Part shown: piece after piece, positions 32,411 to 42,918 of the stretch | Layout of the letters: each line of letters begins with the position of its first letter | How positions within the stretch are numbered: the stretch's first letter is position 1 | Source of the DNA: Acanthosepion esculentum | Taxonomy: Eukaryota; Mollusca; Cephalopoda; Sepiida; Sepiidae | NCBI GenBank assembly: GCA_964036315.1 | Contig: OZ038487.1 | Location: 50,121,719-50,185,718, forward strand | Reading direction: 5' to 3' | Length of the DNA: 64,000 nt | The notes under the pieces: model-generated | The model's database searches: none | The model's input: the letters and a program-made list of their open reading frames with translations, nothing else | What the model was told of the DNA's origin: nothing | Position numbers and translations under genes: made by a program

Positions 32411-32640
32411 GACACATGGTGGAGTAATGGATAGCATCTCAGATTGAGGAATTGGAGAGCCATGTTCAAATCCCAGTTGGGTTTGTTACATTCACTTATG
32501 TGCAAATAACCTTAGGAAAGGTTTTCTCTTCCAGCTATGGGTAAATAGCAGGACAGACTGGGTTCTTATAGCCTTGGGTGGTAACCAGTCCAAAAGGATA
32601 ACTCTGAATGCAAAACCTCCAACTATGGGTTAAACAGCCT
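32411..32640 (+). mobile_element. tRNA-derived SINE with recognisable A and B boxes
   Basis: A tRNA-like head has an A-box region TGGTGGAGTAATGGATAGC (32418-32436) and a B box near GTTCAAATCCC (32463-32473), close to the pol III consensus GGTTCRANNCC. The body contains CCTTAGGAAAGGTTTTCTCT, AGCAGGACAGACTGGGTTC and GTAACCAGTCCAAAAGGATA. This is the best plus-oriented copy and serves as reference for the SINE fragments elsewhere. Confidence 0.8.
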
Positions 32641-32814
32641 CACCAACCCACAATTGGCCAAGCATGGAGTGTATGCTTACACCCCTGAAAACATGGTTAT
32701 TCCAGCAAGTGTTCCTTCAAGTGAGAAGTCCTTGGGTCTGGGTCTGTTCTAATAAGCTTTCAACCTTGTTAACCTTTTCTGTTTTTTTTTTTACCTGTTT
32801 GTGATTGATTATTA

Positions 32815-33226
32815 CCTGTTTGTGATAGATTGGTTCATTTTCTATGACTTATCAACCCTTTGCAGGTTATTTAAAGCCAGAAAATATTTTTAGATTGTAA
32901 GAATGTTTTTTTTTTTTTTGGAGGTAATAATGATTTAGTAATACAAGTCTTACTATTTAACCCATTGCTGGGTGGAGAAGTGGTGGATTCACGGCTTTCC
33001 CAAGGGTATTTGTGTGTAAGTGAATATAATGAACATGACTGGAATTGGAACTTGACACTCTGCTTAACTATTTTGAGCAGTCAGCCATTACACCACCCAT
33101 GCATCCAAGCTTACAGCACCTGGTATTCCCAAGTGGTCACCGATCTAGGTACTGACCAGGCTCAATGTTGCTTAACTTTGGTGATCATACGGGAACTGAT
33201 GTTTCAGCATGATATGGTCCTGAGCT
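32815..33226 (-). mobile_element. 5S rRNA-tRNA dimeric SINE, best copy
   Basis: On the minus strand: a 5S rRNA-like head of about 118 nt (33226-33109), close to the full 120-nt gene. It preserves the internal promoter: AGTTAAGCAACATTGAGCC (A box and middle), GGTCAGTACCTAGATCGGTG (C box) and GGGAATACCAGGTGCTGTAA. It is followed at 33105-33040 by a tRNA-like unit (GGTGGTGTAATGGCTGACTG, then a B box reading AAGTTCCAATTCCAG). A body shared with the tRNA SINEs (CCTTGGGAAAGCCGTGAATC) follows, then a tail with AAATATTTTCTGGCTTTAAA. A (TG)n tract (33229-33268) abuts the 5S end. Confidence 0.88.
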
Positions 33227-33227
33227 T

Positions 33228-33228
<1 letters not shown>

Positions 33229-33268
<40 letters not shown>
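33229..33268. repeat. (TG)n microsatellite
   Basis: About 20 TG units. Confidence 0.97.
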
Positions 33269-33269
<1 letters not shown>

Positions 33270-33270
<1 letters not shown>

Positions 33271-34400
33271 CAGATATTCTCAGGTGCCTAGTACAAGGGG
33301 TGCATCTTAATAGTTGGGGATTTTTATTTTTATGCAATAAATGAGAGATGCTTAATAAAAGTGAGATTAGAGAATTATTTAAATGGTCAAAAAGTATTAA
33401 ATCAATAAACATAGTGGTTTTAATAACCTCAGATGGTGGGTACTGAAATATTTCCTCCACAGCAAAATAAATGACCCCTGTTATCTATTACGTACCGAAA
33501 TCTACTGACCCATTTAAATAGGGAATATAAAAAGGGATTTTTTAAATAATTTCAAATTCATTGCAAACTTTTCATATTATTCATTTCAACATTCAATTCA
33601 TTCTTTTTTTTTTTATTTGTGTATTGTTTTGTATTATCTTCAGAGATCAAAGATAAATGTTTGCTTCTTCACCCCACCCCGACCCCCAGATTGATTGATG
33701 TATGTATTATTGATATTTAACACAAAAGCATTTTGTGTCACCCCCTTGGTCGTTAGGCTGGACATAACAGATGGCATTTAATTGATTTTCTCTCAAAAAT
33801 TTCCTTTCATCTGACCAACTCGCATTCAGAGATTTCCGTTTTGCTGTGGATCCCTCCCATCAGTCATCATTGCTTGACCCCCTCCCAGGGTAAAAGTCCT
33901 GGGGGTGGATAGGTGGGGAATTTACATGGGTGTGGTTAAGGTAAGGAGAAAGAGTGTGAAGGGAAATGGATGAATAAGTTAATAAATAAAAGATGAGACT
34001 TTTTCACATTTTTAATATCTATTTTCCTGGAGACTTCTCTCTCCTTCTCTCTAATCCCAATTCTTCTCGAACCCACCCAGCTATAGGATATTGTTGGCTG
34101 TCCACTCAGTTGTCCACTCTCATTGCATTTATAAAAACAGGACTGATAAGGTAAAAGATAAAAAGAACAAGAAACAAAAGCACATAAAACAAAATCCAAA
34201 GAAAAATCTATTGAAGTGAAAAAAAAAAGAAAAAAGAAAAGAGAAAGGGCATAAAATGATAATGTTTGTTTATTCAAAGTTTGGTGGTCATCCATTTTCT
34301 CATTTGGAAATGTCCAAGACAATGATGTGGGAGCTGAATCAGAGAAAAAAAAATGATGAAAAAGAAAATGGTGTCGGAGAAGAAGGAAATAAAGATGATT
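33270..34400. other. Unassigned stretch
   Basis: No gene found. The region 33660-33920 is less AT-rich than its surroundings (C-rich runs) but encodes nothing I recognise. Confidence 0.4.
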
Positions 34401-34404
34401 ACAT

Positions 34405-34736
34405 TTAAAATATTGATGTTGGTGGTGATAGGAAGATGATGGTATGCTGATGATGATGATGATGATGGGCATGATGATGGTGTTGATTATAGTCATGGAT
34501 ATCATGATAGTGATGATGGTATTGATGATAATAGATATGAGGATAGTCATGCGCATAATGATAGTGATGCTGGTTCTGATGATGATGAGGATTATAGTCA
34601 TAGAGATCATGATGGTGATGATGATAGTGATGTTTGTTCTGATGATGATAGTCGTGGAGATTATCATAGTGATGAGGGAAATGATTATAGTGATGATGGT
34701 GTTGGTAATTATAGTGATGATGATGGGTTTGTTTTT
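34405..34736. repeat. GATGAT-derived degenerate repeat, left block
   Basis: GATGATGATG and GGTGTTGATTATAGTCATG words in loose array. It appears to be a diverged arm of the 148-bp satellite that starts after the LINE fragment. Confidence 0.8.
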
Positions 34737-34975
34737 GTTTTTTAATTGGTATCACCCCATGTAAGGCCGTAAATCCACTAAGACACAAAGTGTAACTGGA
34801 TGTGGAATAATTAGAAACAGAAACATTAACAATGAGCAGAAAGAGAAAAGAGCAATCAAGAGGACAGTAGATAGTGATTGACACTGCATTTAGATTTTTG
34901 CAGATTAAAGTTGACTGGAAAGTGTAGAGCCAAAAGGGAGGTCCATAAGTGAGAAGTGCGAGAAAAGAAACTATA
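34737..34975 (-). mobile_element. Jockey-like LINE tail inserted in the GAT satellite
   Basis: The sequence TTAATTGGTATCACCCCATG, ACACTGCATTTAGATTTTTG and AGTGAGAAGTGCGAGAAAAG is the minus-strand 3' end and C-terminus of the LINE family at 19355 and 7960. GAT-type repeat lies on both sides (GATGATGATGGGTTTG left, TATTGATAGTTATAATGGTG right), so the LINE inserted into the array. Confidence 0.75.
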
Positions 34976-35990
34976 TTGATAGTTATAATGGTGTTGATTA
35001 TAGCCATGACATCATGAGAGTTATGATGTTAGTGATGATGACAGATATATAGATATGGATGATGGTGTTGATTATAGTCATGAGATCATGACTGTGATGA
35101 TGATGGCTATATTGATAGTGATGATGGTGTTGATTATAGCTATGAGATCATAATAGTGATGATTGTGTTGATGATTATAGTGATGATGATGGATATATAG
35201 ATAGTGATGATGGTGTTGATTATAGTCATGAGATCATGATTGTGATGATGATGGCTATATTGATAGTGATGGTGGTGTTGATTATAGCTATGAGATCATA
35301 ATAGTGATGATTGTGTTGATGATTATAGTGATGATGATGGATATCTAGATAGTGATGATGGTGTTGATTATAGTCATGAGATCATGATTGTGATGATGAT
35401 GGCTATACTGATAGTGATGGTGGTGTTGATTATAGCTATGAGATCATAATAGTGATGATTCTGTTGATGATTATAGTGATGATGATGGATATATAGATAG
35501 TGATGATGGTGTTGATTATAGTCATGAGATCATGATTGTGATGATGATGGCTATACTGATAGTGATGGTGGTGTTGATTATAGCTATGAGATCATAATAG
35601 TGATGATTGTGTTGATGATTATAGTGATGATGATGGATATATAGATAGTGATGATGGTGTTGATTATAATCATGAGATCATGATTGTGATGATGATGGCT
35701 ATATTGATAGTGATGATGGTGTTGATTATAGCTATGAGATCATAATAGTGATGATTGTGTTGATGATTATAGTGATGATGATGGATATATAGATAGTGAT
35801 GATGGTGTTGATTATAATCATGAGATCATGATTGTGATATTGACGGCTATATTGATAGTGATGATGGTGTTGATTATAGTCGTGTGATCATGATAGTGAT
35901 GAAGGTGTTGATGCCTTTAGTGATGATTATGGATATATTGATAGTGGTGATGGTATTGATTATAGTCATGGAGATGATGATAATCTGATG
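34976..35990. repeat. 148-bp satellite, about 6.8 units
   Basis: The landmark GGATATATAGATAGTGATGA begins at about 35191, 35339, 35487, 35635, 35783 and 35931, so the period is exactly 148 bp five times in a row; an earlier diverged one lies near 35043. Each unit holds two unequal halves that both contain GGTGTTGATTATAG. Neighbouring units differ by a few bases only. Confidence 0.96.
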
Positions 35991-36440
35991 GTGTGGATAA
36001 TAATGATGGAGATGATGATAGTGATGGCGATAACAGAAATATTGGTGAAGATGGTGAGGGAGAAACTATTAAAAAGTGAATCAATAGCAACAACGGAAAA
36101 TAAACATGAACATGATGATGAAAAATAAAAGAAATGATGATGATGATGAAAATAAAGATTACAATTATGAAGAAGATAAACAAAAAAGAATGGAAAAGAA
36201 AAAAGAGGATGTTGATGAAAACAATTGAAGAAGATGGGGAAAGTTATTAAAACAATAAAGAAAACAATGATTGCAATATGAGTGAAAAAAAGAAAGAAAA
36301 AGAAACAAGTCATAAATGAAATGGGATATGATAATAAAAGTAAGACTGAAAATAAGAAAACAGATATTTTCATGATAAACAAACTGAAATCGAATGAAAG
36401 ATTAGAAAGAAAGAAAAGAAATGAGTAAGAATGAAACTAC
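35991..36440. repeat. Degenerate GAT/GAA-rich sequence
   Basis: GATGATGATG and GAAAGAAAGA words without a fixed period. Minus frames rich in Phe, Ile and His are composition effects. Confidence 0.7.
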
Positions 36441-36454
36441 AGAAGTAAGAAGAA

Positions 36455-36600
36455 AAATGACTTCTTCTCCTATGTGTTGTGTCCCTTCAGGATGTGGGCA
36501 ATCCTGACTCTCCACAATTTCCTGTCCTTTGTAGTTCTTGGTAAAGTTTGTATTTGTGTTGTCTCTCCTAATCCCGTGTTCATTTTATGAGAGGATCAGA
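36455..36600 (-). mobile_element. RTE-like LINE C-terminal fragment
   Basis: GTGTTGTGTCCCTTCAGGAT, CTCTCCACAATTTCCTGTCC and TTTGTAGTTCTTGG match the C-terminal end at 30206 and 19670. About 145 bp survive. Confidence 0.75.
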
Positions 36601-36639
36601 TAAAAAAAATATAGAAGCAGGATTTTTAAAAAATTTAAT

Positions 36640-37115
36640 CATTGATGTAGCCTCCTCCACTTTTAACAACTTTTTAGCCCCTCCAACATTTTTAACATCT
36701 TATTCAGTTCCCTGCACCATTTTTAATTTTTTTAGCTTTCCACTATTTTGACATCTTAACTCCATTTTTAACATCTGATTACCCCCCACAACTCCATTTT
36801 AAACATATTATTTACCCTGCTGACAAATTTTCACATAATTTTAGCTACCAACATTTTTAGCATCTTATTTAGCCCCTCCATTTTAACATCTGATTTTCCC
36901 CCTATCTTTTTAACATCTTATTTAGCACCCCCACACACATCTGATTTTCCCTGCACCATTTAAATGTCATATTTAGATCACCCCATTTTTAACAGCTTAT
37001 TTAGCCCCCACCATTTTTAACAACTTATTTAACTCTCCCCCATTTTTAACATCTTATTTAGCCCCCTCCATTTTTAACAACTTAACTCTCCCCCACTTTT
37101 AACATCTCATTTAGT
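36640..37115. repeat. Degenerate minisatellite, about 25-30-bp units
   Basis: The word CATTTTTAACATCTTATTTAG followed by CCCCC-type spacer recurs about 15 times with varying spacing and base changes (for example 36840, 36905, 37000, 37045). The plus strand lacks G almost completely. Confidence 0.85.
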
Positions 37116-37139
37116 CCCCCAACTATTTATTTTGTGGTG

Positions 37140-37465
37140 CTCCACTTAGATCAGTCAGTTATGTGCCATGCATGATACACGCTTAGGCGATCATGTATCT
37201 TTCGATACATGACTGACAAGGCAGATTTTTTTCACGCAGTAGGTTGCCATTTCTTTCTGCAGTAGACCAGTTGCCATCCAAGGCTGTAGAACCCAGTCTG
37301 TCCTGCTATTTACCCATAGCTGGCAGGAGAAGAAGAGGATTCATACCTTTCCTAAGGGTATTAGCATGTAAATGAATGTAATGCATTCGACTGGAATTCG
37401 AACTCAAAACTCTGATTCCTCAATCCGAGCTGCTCTCCATTACTCCACTGTACCAGTCTTTAAAC
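37140..37465 (-). mobile_element. tRNA-derived SINE with palindromic tail
   Basis: Minus strand: tRNA-like head with AGTGGAGTAATGGAGAGCAG (37457-37438) and B box GAGTTCGAATTCCAGTCG (about 37405-37388). The body includes CCTTAGGAAAGGTATGAATC and CAGGACAGACTGGGTTCTAC. The far end has a self-complementary block, ATGTATCGAAAGATACATGA (37189-37208 region), absent from the SINEs at 32411 and 29845. The copy at 49440-49735 shares this end. Confidence 0.85.
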
Positions 37466-37479
37466 ATTAAAAAAATAAA

Positions 37480-38895
37480 TAAGATAAGACATGAGAATAA
37501 CTCCAAAAAGCAAATAAGTGAAAATCAAGAATAATATTTATGAAAACATTAAAATATCTTTATCTATCCTGATAATGACAGGAAATAAACATCAAAATAG
37601 CAATGAAAGCAAATCACAATTTCTTCTCTAGAAATTAACTTAATTTCAAAAACATATTTTTTAGATAAACAAAACATGAGTATGATCAAGATTCCTTAAC
37701 AATAATGAAGTTGGGAAAGAAAATGATAAAAAAATATAAGGAAATGATGATGATAATGAGGAGATTAAAAAGATGTAAGATGAATATGAATGGTAATCAT
37801 AATGTTAGAGAAAATTTGTTTCAAATACAATGAAGAAGAAAATGCAAGAAATGGTGATGGCAGTGGTAGGAGTAATTAAAAAGAAGTATAGCGATTTTAA
37901 TATGGAAGAAGATAAAAATAACAATTGTATAGATAAATGAGAAAATTTTAATTTTATCATGCGGAAATAAGAAGAAGAGACAGAAGAGAAATAAAAAGGG
38001 AATGAAAAGATGTGCTGCTGATGATGGTGATAGATGCAGAGTAAAAAATAGGTCAAAGTATAAGAATAATAATGGAAATGTAGAAAAAGAAAAACAATCA
38101 AAATAATGAAGATAATGAAAAAAAGAAGAAAATGAATAAGAACAAGGTGAGAATGAAAATTTGCAACAGGGAAATGATTAAGAGTAAACAAGAATATGTC
38201 ATGAAAGAAAGAATATCAAAGAAAAATCATTATGATAATGAAATAGGAATTGGAAAATAAAATCCATGATAATAATGATGATAAAAAATAGAATGTAAAG
38301 AAGAAAATACTAATAATAATGAAAAAGAAATTGAAAGAGAAAATAATTTATGAAGATGATGATGATGAAGAAGAATGGAAGTAAAAGAACACAATGATAA
38401 TGAAAAACTGAAGAAGGAAATCAAGAACGATGACAATAACAAAGAACTGAAGAAAAACAACACACTGATGACAAAAGTAAAAATTGAAGGAAAAAACTAA
38501 CAATTATGATGATGATAATAAAAGAAGGGAAGGAAAAAGTAAATGAAAATGAAAACAGAGAAGAAATAAAGCAGAAGAAAATTTATAGTGATAATGAAAA
38601 AAGTGAAGAAAAAGACAGTGATAAAAGAAAAAAGAAAAAAATTCATGATGATGATGATGATGAAGAAGAAATGAAGACAAGCATGATACTAAAATAAAAA
38701 ACTGAACAAAATTCATGACGAATATGAAGAAGAAATGAAGAAAAAGACGATAATAAAAATAAAGAAAATTCAGGATGAAGAAGAGATGAAGAAAAAGACG
38801 ATAATAAAAAATATGAAGAAGAAATGAAGAAAAAGACGATAATAAAGAAGTGAAAAAAATTCATGATGAAGATGAAAAAGAAATGAAAAAAAACA
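37480..38895. repeat. A/G-rich degenerate repeat, over 1.2 kb
   Basis: Strong purine excess on the plus strand, with AAGAAGAAATGAAG, GACGATAATAAA and TTCATGATGATGA words; locally periodic near 38710-38870, where GAAGAAATGAAGAAAAAGAC recurs at 38730, 38785 and 38818. Many frames of 60-128 codons here are composition effects. Confidence 0.8.
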
Positions 38896-38907
38896 TGAAA
38901 GAATTAA

Positions 38908-39290
38908 TTGATTCGTTTTCTGTGGCTTACAAACCCTTTGCAGTTTATTTAAAGCCAGAAAACATTTTTAGATTGTAAGGATTTTTTTGGGATAATAATG
39001 ATTTAGTGATACAAGTCTTACTAATTAAGCCATAGATGAGGGAGAAGAAGTGTAGTCCTACCTTTCCCAAGGCTATTTGTGCATAAGTGAATATAACAAG
39101 CCAAACTGGAATTAGAATTCGACTCTCTCATTAACAATTCCGAGCCATTATCCATTACTCTGTCTGCACATCCAAGCTTACAGCACCTAGTATTCCCAAG
39201 TGATTGCCCATCTAAGTATGAACTAGGCTCAACATTGCTTAACTTTGGTTATTGTATGAGAACATGTGCTTCAACATGATGTGGTTATAT
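38908..39290 (-). mobile_element. 5S rRNA-tRNA dimeric SINE, copy 3
   Basis: 5S-like head at 39288-39176 on the minus strand (plus-strand GCTTACAGCACCTAGTATTC, AACTAGGCTCAACATTGCTT), tRNA-like part near 39170-39105 and tail at 38940-38975 (TTTAAAGCCAGAAAACATTT). It sits inside the A/G-rich repeat, which resumes at 39300. Confidence 0.82.
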
Positions 39291-39550
39291 CCCTTGATAA
39301 AAGAAAAACTTGAAAAAAAATCATGATAGTGATGATGATGAAGAGATGAAGAAAAACCCAGTAAAAGAAAAAACTGAAGAAAATTCATGATGATAATGAA
39401 ATTTCTGCTGGAGTTTTACAGAGAGACACACTGACCATTCAATGAAATGTGTAAGTAAAGCTGAGAAAACTATTGGGTTTACCTTAAAAGAAACAAAAAA
39501 TAGTTGATGTCCTGAAATCATCACGCCAGGCAGGTTTTTTTTTTATCTAG

Positions 39551-39838
39551 CCTTTGTATTCAACATTCTTGAACAAGCACAACTATTTCTTCTCAGATTA
39601 GAATCAGCTGCAGCAAAAGTTGAACTCTATAGATACTATATGCCAAATTTTTGGTGCCATCCTATGGCTTTTGAAGAATTGTATAAAAATTTAAGGTTGC
39701 TTGATTTTTTCAAAACTAATTTACTAGTTCACTTCAGGCCAGAGGGACTTTCTCTTCTGGAAGACTTTTATCATATATTCAATAATCATAACAATAATGA
39801 AATTAACCAATTACTGCAGAAACTTTACTTAAAATTTT
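39551..39838 (+). CDS. Candidate orphan exon, unknown protein (95 codons)
   Basis: A T-rich run ending in TTTTTTTTTTATCTAG (39535-39550) looks like a splice acceptor. It is followed by an open frame without a stop from 39553 to the TAG at 39836-39838. The translation begins FVFNILEQAQLFLLRLESAA and contains YYMPNFWCHPMAFEELYKNL and LLVHFRPEGLSLLEDFYHIF, ending LLQKLYLKF. The residue mix is balanced (W, C, H, M, R and P are all used) and not like the microsatellite frames nearby. I do not recognise the protein. It could be a terminal exon of a host gene, a processed-gene piece, or part of an unrecognised mobile element. No matching exon or poly(A) signal was identified. Confidence 0.35.
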
Positions 39839-39841
39839 AGC

Positions 39842-40334
39842 GCTTTTTACCTAATCTACCATTCTGAAAATGGTAATCATCGAGCTGGGAGATTTAAAAT
39901 TTTACTTAACTCCTTTTCTAGAAAATTGGACACCAAGTATTAATGGGTAAATAGCTTTAGCATCTTAGCTCTATCAGAATTAATTTAAATAAAGAAGGTA
40001 TGGAAATTACTAATTATTAAATCCAGAGTGTAGCCCCAAAGTTTGGGCTGATAATGTAAATGAAATTAAAACAGAATTCATGTTTTTAAACAAGCTGATG
40101 GAGATGTTATAACTTTCAAATGTGACAGTCTAAATCAAATGGATGTTTTTTTCATATCACAGATCATGGTTGAATTTCTTACAAAAAGAACTGCAATGAT
40201 ATGGTGAGCACTATAGTCAAGCAGTTGGACATTAACAAAATCATCAGTAAAAATACGATATGGGACCTACACTCAACTGTTGGGAGCAATTCTAAATGTC
40301 AGCAGAAAATATCCTATGTCCAATGAAAAAATAT
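39842..40334. other. Unassigned stretch
   Basis: Possible continuation of whatever carries the candidate exon; no second open frame or repeat recognised. Confidence 0.3.
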
Positions 40335-40870
40335 ATGATAATGATAATGGTGATATTAGCCGTTTCCTCATAAGGAAACATTTGGTATTCATTGATAAAA
40401 AAGCCAGTGCTACTTTTGGTTGAAATTTCTGAAATCTTTCTATTAAAACAATTTTCAGGAAAATAAGTTTCTCAAGTCCAGTAGCTGTTATTGCTCTTTT
40501 CGGTACTGATGGAGATCTCCTTCCTACCTTGTTGATTGAACTAATTGGAATATCAACTTCTTGATTAGGTCACTATTTTATCTTTGATTTACATGTGATA
40601 TCCATTTTATCTCTTGCCATGGATGAAATTCCTCAAGTGATGTGGTTTCTTTTATTTGGTACAGTTTCTTGTTTGTCATTCTGTAGCACCAGATCACAAG
40701 TTTCAAAAAAGGACCAGCTGGCTTCAATCATTCAAAGCCATTTTTAACCATTGATATTAGAAAGCAATTGTAAAGAGCTTATAGTTTAGATATTTATGAA
40801 CTGATTTGGGGCTATGCAAGAAATTCATATGAAAGTTTCAATTTGACTATGGGGACCTCCAAAGTTTATA
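40335..40870 (-). mobile_element. L3 LINE 3' region, long copy
   Basis: Matches 18245-18760 along most of its length: CATAAGGAAACATTTGGTATT, TCCAGTAGCTGTTATTGCTC, TTACATGTGATATCCATTTT, AAAGCCATTTTTAACCATTG. Confidence 0.65.
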
Positions 40871-40944
40871 GATACAGTCTGTGAAAAGCAAGTGCAGTTT
40901 AGTGTCCATTCCTGGAGAAGTAAACAAGATATACATCCACTTAT

Positions 40945-41225
40945 ATAATGAGATCCAAATTGTGGGAAAAGATGAAGAGGTAGAGCAGCAAGAAACTTCA
41001 TTGATCATATTATAAATGACACAAGTATCAGGAATGAAGAATTGGGTTGAGCTATAGTTATACTATGAGATCCAAATTAGAGGACAAGATGAAGAGGTAA
41101 GTCAGCAAGAAAGTTCATCAATAGGTGACACAGGAATCAGAAAGGAAAAACTGGGCAGGGTGATGGATGACAGAAACCATTGGAAAGAAATGGTTAGAAA
41201 TGTTTGTTTGAAGGTGATCAGATAG
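40945..41225 (+). mobile_element. LINE C-terminal fragment with internal tandem duplication
   Basis: Plus-strand reading SIGDTGIRKEKLGRVMDDRN followed by HWKEMVRNVCLKV (about 41113-41215) is the typical C-terminus of a non-LTR element (R.SW...D..IR...A..R..W). A diverged copy of the preceding part lies in tandem: GAGATCCAAATTGTGGGAAA at 40960 and GAGATCCAAATTAGAGGACA at 41069. The first copy ends after EELG at about 41045. Confidence 0.65.
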
Positions 41226-41384
41226 ATGATATGTTTATATCATTTTATAATGCAGAAAAAAGATATGATAATTTATAGCAGTATTTCTGAAAAAATGTCG
41301 CCTATATGAAAAAGATATAACTTTGGCATTAAATATGTTGGCTTCCTGTCTGAATTTCTGGAATGAATAGTTATCATTACCTAT

Positions 41385-42040
41385 ATTATTTAAACTCAGA
41401 CTACTGTTCTCATCTTTGTTGTTACTATAATAACGTTTCACCTGTTTTGCACTCCGGACTCCATCAGGTGTTTGTCAATCGTATCTGGATAACCTTCAGT
41501 GAATTTCTAACTGAACCCTTTATTTGATAGATGCTGGTAGAGTTTTTCTTGTTTCACTGATCATGTCTAGGGAAATCATGTTTAGTCCTTGTTTAGTATT
41601 CTTGCTTGCCCTGTTTCCCTAATTCTGAGTCTGCACTATGTGGCCCGGTGAGTCTGCACTATGTGGCCCTGGGATTGAAATTACAATTACTATATCAACA
41701 AATTTATAAACCAACACTTATCCATGTTTATCAAGTGAGAAATTGGGCCCCAGGGAACAACAGCCCAATGGATTAAAACATTGGCTCATAAATTCAGTGA
41801 TATAGTAATTGTGAGTTCAATCCCTGGGTCAGGTAGTGCAGACTTAGAACCGGTGAAAACAGGGGAGCAATAACTGAATAGCACTAAATAAGAACTAAAC
41901 AACTGCAAAGATTAAATAAAGGATTCAGTTTGAAATTGCCTAATAAAGGCTGGAGAGTAGAGAGGCTAAAATGTTGTGATATTAACAACAAAGATGAGGA
42001 CAATAGTCGGATTATAGATAATGCAAACATTGTTAAGTTG
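41385..42040. repeat. Inverted pair of tRNA-headed, Penelope-tailed repeats
   Basis: Left arm about 41385-41690 (minus) and right arm about 41745-42040 (plus) are inverted copies; the centre contains their tRNA-like ends. The right arm has a B-box-like GTGAGTTCAATCCCTGGGTC (41811-41830) and ends in the same CAAAGATGAGGACAATAGTC tail as the repeats at 226 and 43740. A short duplication, GAGTCTGCACTATGTGGCCC, occurs twice at 41629 and 41650. Confidence 0.75.
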
Positions 42041-42600
42041 TTTTTATTTATTGCCAGTAGGGATGATCCTAGTGAAAAGAAATTGCTGATGCTTATTTTG
42101 ACTCAGCTGCTGGGAATTGTCATGTTTATAGAAAAACTATTTTTGTAAGGAAAAGAGTACTGAAGAGATTGAAACGACAACAGGAAATTAAAACCATTGC
42201 TAATGATAACGACAGAAAATGACTTTCACGATAGTAATAAATGTTTGGCAAGAGAATCAAGTGATTGCAAAACACTGAACATCTTTGGAAGACATTGTTC
42301 TGTGAAACTGTGAAATAAAAGTTTTAAATAAATCAAATAAAAACCAAGGACAAGTTAATTAAATGGTGTATTTCTTTCTTCCATATATGAAAAGAATGGG
42401 TATTAAAACAGTTTTTAATTTTTCGAGTGACTCAAATTAGTTATTTTTATATATTCGGATGTGTAAGAAAAATAATCTATAAACTCTGTACATCAGACTA
42501 GGCATACTGGACATCAGAAAATTTAAGTTTTAGTATACCAACATCTTCAATGATTTGTTTCAATGTATAATTATAACCAACATTTTTATTTATATTTTCA
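42041..42600. other. Unassigned stretch
   Basis: No gene or matched repeat. Confidence 0.35.
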
Positions 42601-42910
42601 CTATCTAGCCCGAGATTTACCGTAACACCCCAACTGAGTCAGGTTATGACACAAGGTGGGTTTTTAATGTGGAGTCCCAAGAGTTTCCACTCAGGCTAAG
42701 CTGGTCATAGCTTGTCTGAGCTACTCATAGTCCGTTATACCACCACTATGTAACAGATGTCTCACAATAGTGGGGGAAAATGCAAGGGAAGACAGAAGGC
42801 ACAGAACAGATACTACAACCGCAGCATCAACTCCGATGGGGAAAAAGCCCCTTCTCTTCTTCTGCCAATCCCTCTGAGAGAATCCAGGAGTAAAGTCCCT
42901 TTTCACTATC
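42601..42910 (-). mobile_element. Repeat with U2-like fragment, copy 2
   Basis: On the minus strand this shares TTAAAAACCCACCTTGTGTC and ATAACCTGACTCAGTTGGGG with 48486-48525, and AAGCTATGACCAGCTTAG with the 10-bp array there. About 115 bp upstream of that it has TGTAGTATCTGTTCT (42817-42803), a 15-base exact match to the U2 snRNA branch-point region. Its left side has an open minus frame (42906-42721) without recognisable motif. Confidence 0.55.
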
Positions 42911-42918
42911 TAGCCCTA

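Noticed and set aside
32411..32480. Functional tRNA gene
   Set aside because: A and B boxes are tRNA-like but no cloverleaf with acceptor pairing is visible and the same head occurs on many SINE copies.
33109..33226. Functional 5S rRNA gene
   Set aside because: Many substitutions and the fused tRNA-like and SINE body show it is a SINE head.
33936..35007. Minus-strand frames of 200-243 codons rich in His, Ile and Thr
   Set aside because: The long runs come from GATGAT repeat; several phases are open at once and no domain is visible.
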